From Ziziphus jujuba (Eukaryota; Streptophyta; Magnoliopsida; Rosales; Rhamnaceae), in assembly GCF_031755915.1 (NCBI RefSeq), contig NC_083389.1, forward strand, positions 15,555,001 through 15,619,000: DNA of 64,000 bases. The letters run 5' to 3'. A model generated the notes under the pieces. The model was not told the DNA's origin, did no database searches, and saw only the letters and a program-made list of their open reading frames with translations. Every line of letters starts with the position of its first letter. Position 1 is the stretch's first letter. Made by a program: the position numbers and the translations under genes. This document shows positions 60,701-64,000 of the stretch, in pieces.

Positions 60701-62035
60701 ATGAGAGGTGTTATATCACAAGTTTGAGGAAGTTTTATGAAACAGAACAAAGTTAATTTTTTTGTTTCTTGTAGAGGGTGTTCCCTTCTGTATGTAATAA
60801 GTTTAGATTGGAGAGCATAGTGTACTTAGTGTTGCATTTCGAGGTTCATTATTATTGCGGTTAAAGGTTCCTTTTACTAATTTGATTTAGTGTGCAAGAC
60901 TGCTGGTCCAATTGAACTTCTTTAAAGGTTCATTGTTATTGAGGTTCAATCATATGTACTCCCATGAAATCACTCCTGGTTATGTTTATTTGGTTTTTTG
61001 CAGATAATGGACACTCTAGCAGAAATTCAAGAGCGCCACACTGCTGTTAGAGATGTTGAGAGGAAACTTCTTGATTTGCAGCAGGTAACTTGTAAAATTT
61101 GTACACTGACGCATACTGATTTCATTCAAGATGTCAAATTGATTTATATAGGCATTGAGAAAAGTTTTGTATGCTAATACCGATTCATTTGTACACTAAT
61201 GCATGCTAATTCAGATGCCATCTACTTTTTTGTCAAATTGACTAGAACAACATTGAACCTTTAAGTCTGGCATCATGGGATTCCATACTAGAATTACAGG
61301 GGCAATTTCATCATTAGGTTATCCCATCATGAGGCAAATATGTGCTTAGTCACATTACTAATAGAGCAGTGTATCACCATTTCATTGGCTTGCATATGGT
61401 CCAATAGAATTGCTGGCGAAGTCGTTTAAAAGAGGCTTGGTTGGTCGAGTCAGTAGATCTGAAAAAATTGCCTACTCATCAATGCATTACTAGAGCTGGC
61501 TTCTCCAGATGGAAATCATGAGAAATACCCACACAGGGTAACTTGGAAAAGAAAGAGCATCTGATTCGTTAGCAAGAGACTAACGGTTTTAATTCATGTA
61601 ACATAATTTTAGGATGATAAATGTAAATTCTATGTATAATGCAGATATTTTTGGATATGGCGGTGCTGGTGGAAGCTCAAGGGGACTTGCTCGATAACAT
61701 AGAATCACAGGTACTCTCAAACACACCATGATGAAACATGATCTCTATGGATTTGTTGCTAGTAGAGTAGACGGTATATAGCATGACGAATAAAGTGATA
61801 CGCACCACCAGTTTCTGCATGACAACTTTTTGGTAGATAATCCTGTAAATTTCTGTTCCTGCAGGTTTCGAGTGCTGTCGATCATGTACAGCAAGGAAAC
61901 ACTGCTTTAAATAAGGCCAAGAAGCTACAGAAGAATTCAAGGAAGTGGATGTGCTTTGCTATCCTCATCCTTCTCATTATAGTCATAATCATAGTCGTCA
62001 CTGTGATCAAGCCATGGAGCAAAGGTGGAGCTTAG
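54723..62035 (+). CDS. SYP132: Qa-SNARE syntaxin of the SYP13 group (SYP132-like), 304 aa
   Basis: Thirteen exons: 54723-54740, 56840-56941, 57086-57142, 58335-58383, 58966-59054, 59172-59245, 59747-59789, 59870-59930, 60065-60090, 60173-60250, 61004-61084, 61645-61710, 61865-62035; all GT..AG; 915 nt. The length, 304 aa, equals Arabidopsis SYP132. After MNDLLT and a short acidic N terminus come the three-helix Habc bundle (about 30-150), the motif [12 protein letters not shown], a Qa SNARE helix (about 200-260) with zero-layer Q238 in VEAQGDLL, and a single C-terminal membrane anchor (276-296) followed by KPWSKGGA. It is tail-anchored in the plasma membrane or cell plate and pairs with Qb/Qc and R-SNAREs for secretion. 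SYP131 is a close paralogue that I cannot fully exclude. Exon 1 is only 18 nt and intron 1 is 2.1 kb. Confidence 0.93.
57899..57988. repeat. 45-bp direct tandem repeat in SYP132-like intron 3
   Basis: 'tataatggctttaattccta' then 'gttatcatcatttccaaaagc' occurs twice back to back, with one difference. The surrounding intron (57640-58190) also holds a looser repeat of 'attcagaaacaagaccat' ... 'tggatccagtt', so the intron grew by nested duplications. Confidence 0.75.
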
Positions 62036-63260
62036 CTCAACAAAATTGTAAGATAATAATATACTGGATACAGCCATTAATCTTCTTGTGGTCCAAAGCA
62101 TCTAACAATTCTTTTGTATCAGTGCTCCATTAACAAATCCGGCTTTTTACAGCTCTTGTATAACGATGTTACAATCATAGCCGAAATTAACATATATATA
62201 TATATATATATATACTAATATACATACCTATGTTCTTTACTGAACGAAAAACAGAATTATAATCCATTACGTTGTATGGGAAAATATCATGTGTATTGTG
62301 CCAAGTACCGCTTGAGATTTCACAAGATTTGAAATCCATGTTGCAGAGGTAAAAGAGAACTACTGAACAATATTTGTTTGGGTAATGAAATAATAATTTT
62401 TTTTTTTTTTTTTTTTTGGTTGTTTTGGGACCATCGGCGCATGATATGTTGTACAAAGGGGTGTATATAGAGTTTGTCCTCAACGATAAATGTGAGTCAA
62501 GTTAGATGGGCCTAGTTAATGGATCCTGGACCAATGGTTGGGTCCCATGCGGGTAAGTTGGAGCTTCGAACCTTGAACTTGAGGATTTGGGTCAATACAA
62601 AAGTTCAATTTTTTTATTTTTTATTTTTTTAAATGACAAGTTGAAGTGAAGCATCGTTTTAGCCCTTTTTTAATTATGTTTTTTCGTTTTAGAATCCCAA
62701 AAGAGAAAAGCTTCTTTAAAAACAATTTTGTGTTTCTAAAATACATTAAACGAGCTTTAATTAATCTTCAATTGCCTGCAGAATTAGCAAACTACAGAAG
62801 CTTAGCAACCTTGATAACCAGTGCTTGAAAAAACTATTTAAATTAAATTCACTATAAAAGATGCAGAATCCTCAATTGATGATTCAATGTGGCTTTCAAC
62901 TGGCACTGTATCAAAAAATTTATCAGTAGACTTTAATGTATATTGCCCACCCCAAAAAAAGAAAAAGAAAAAAGTAAAACCTTCAACGTATAGATTCTGA
63001 TCAGTTTGTCCAAGTATGCTTCTAAAAAGGTTTAAAAGTTTGATATATGAAGGTATACAGATATTTACTCTGGAGATTACCCAGAACGTATCCAAAGAAT
63101 AGATGACTCAGACGTCTGTTGAAACCATAAACTAATTGTAGCTTTTGGATAAAACACCCTCTACCTCCAAAAAACTGTTGCATTCCGGAAGAAATTGCAG
63201 GAAAATGAATGCCGCCATTCAGTAAAAAGAATTTCATAAGAATCGTATCCCAAACAAGTC
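62036..63260. other. Convergent intergenic region at the syntaxin 3' end
   Basis: The first 150-200 bases are the 3' untranslated region of the syntaxin gene. An (AT)n tract (about 62190-62215) and a T-run (about 62398-62418) follow. No additional gene is recognised. Open frames at 62187-62483 and 62838-63237 are AT-driven or cross homopolymers. Confidence 0.45.
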
Positions 63261-63705
63261 CTAGTCATTTGGATCCATTTCTTCATCCTGGTCAAATGTT
63301 AGTGATGACTTAGTTTTATCGTTGTCATTTGATTCAGGTATTTCAACCTGATCGCTTTCATATTCTGTTGTTTCACTGTCCTCAGATTTACCATCTTCTT
63401 CTCCGGTTGGCTCCGACAAGAGAATTTCTTGACCAAACCATTTCGGGCACTCTTCTTCACCTCCGTATAAAAATTGGCCATTTTTGCCTTTCACATGAAC
63501 TGGAGCCTCTGCAGATGATATTCTACAAGAGCATTCTGGAAGCGGGTGTGAAATGAATAAAGCTGATTTAGACAAGAGGGATTGCCTTATAAGGCCTTCC
63601 TCACTCAAACTTTTGTTAAGGTGCTCCCTCACTAACAGTGTCCAATTATGCTTGGGATGGTACATATTGTCACGAGTCGCGTTTAGAAGTTTTGCAAGAA
63701 CTTTC
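63261..63705 (-). CDS. Terminal exon of an unidentified gene (147 aa seen; continues past the right edge)
   Basis: Reading minus, an AG acceptor at 63707-63706 opens an exon whose frame begins KVLAKLLNATRDNMYH and continues to TGA at 63263-63261. Early residues look folded (NWTLLVREHL, ECSCRISS with two Cys). The last 50 are acidic and Ser/Asp/Glu-rich (EEDGKSEDSETTEYESD ... DQDEEMDPND), as in many nuclear proteins. A possible 26-nt upstream exon at 63797-63772 keeps the frame (ending TVFTWK) but leaves an intron of only 66 nt, so it is tentative. I do not recognise the family from this end alone. Confidence 0.6.
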
Positions 63706-63797
63706 CTGTTCAAACAAACCAAGCTAGTGTCAAATAATAATTATATATGACAGAATGAACAGCAGAAGTACCTTTTCCAGGTAAATACAGTTATTAA

Positions 63798-64000
63798 CTA
63801 AGAGAATTATACAAAATAACAGTAGATACAACTTAAATTGAGAAGGATGAAAACCAAGACAGTAATACAACTTAAATTAAGCAAGGATGAAAACCAACTG
63901 GTTCATTTAAAGAATCCCAACTCGCCCATTGGTTATTCTAACAAAACTGTGTGAATGCACAAAGGCAAGCAAAAAATATAATCAAACTCTTAAGGTTGAT
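63798..64000. other. Right edge, probably intron of the unidentified minus-strand gene
   Basis: AT-rich with no open frame of note. It contains a short direct repeat ('acttaaattgagaaggatgaaaaccaa' and a near copy at 63869). The rest of the gene lies outside the window. Confidence 0.35.

Overview
The window is nuclear DNA of a flowering plant, most likely a eudicot. It is AT-rich, has many (AT)n, (GA)n and (CA)n runs, and its genes have many short exons joined at GT..AG introns. The encoded proteins are plant proteins: a plastid-targeted rRNA dimethylase, a type-B response regulator, a SYP13-type syntaxin and a GEN1 resolvase. I cannot name the species from sequence alone.

Layout: 1-3.66 kb is non-coding, with a three-copy degenerate tandem repeat. 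At 3.66-6.45 kb (minus) lies a three-exon gene for a 460-aa plant protein of unknown function. From 8.52 to 17.76 kb there is a 9.2-kb hAT transposon with inverted ends and a perfect 8-bp target duplication. Its transposase is broken, and a 3.57-kb insertion (TG...CA ends, 4-bp target duplication), best read as a solo LTR of a Ty3/gypsy element, sits inside the transposase. GEN1 (Holliday-junction resolvase) is at 19.27-24.05 kb (+). A type-B response-regulator-like gene is at 26.66-30.28 kb (+); its phosphoacceptor Asp is replaced by Glu. Between it and PFC1 are a piece of PFC1 (about 34.26-34.9 kb) followed by a piece of the response regulator (about 35.16-35.68 kb). This order is what an eroded tandem duplication of the block would leave. 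A small two-TM membrane-protein gene is at 36.43-36.79 kb (minus).

PFC1 (KsgA/Dim1-type plastid rRNA dimethylase) is at 38.29-44.63 kb (+). Its introns hold a near-identical 644-bp tandem duplication and a GT-rich minisatellite. Next come a 182-aa unknown protein gene (45.51-46.06 kb, minus), a plastid ribulosamine/fructosamine 3-kinase gene (47.65-51.40 kb, minus), a divergent SYP132-like syntaxin gene (54.72-62.04 kb, +) and the terminal exon of an unidentified gene running off the right edge (63.26 kb to the edge, minus).

The genes are independent housekeeping or regulatory loci and show no sign of forming one pathway. GEN1 and PFC1 are also near neighbours in Arabidopsis (At1g01880 and At1g01860), which suggests old microsynteny. 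I found no CRISPR array, rRNA or convincing tRNA. I do not see a new biological system; the most unusual signals are the interleaved pseudogene remnants, the Asp-to-Glu receiver, the nested transposons and the recent intronic duplication.
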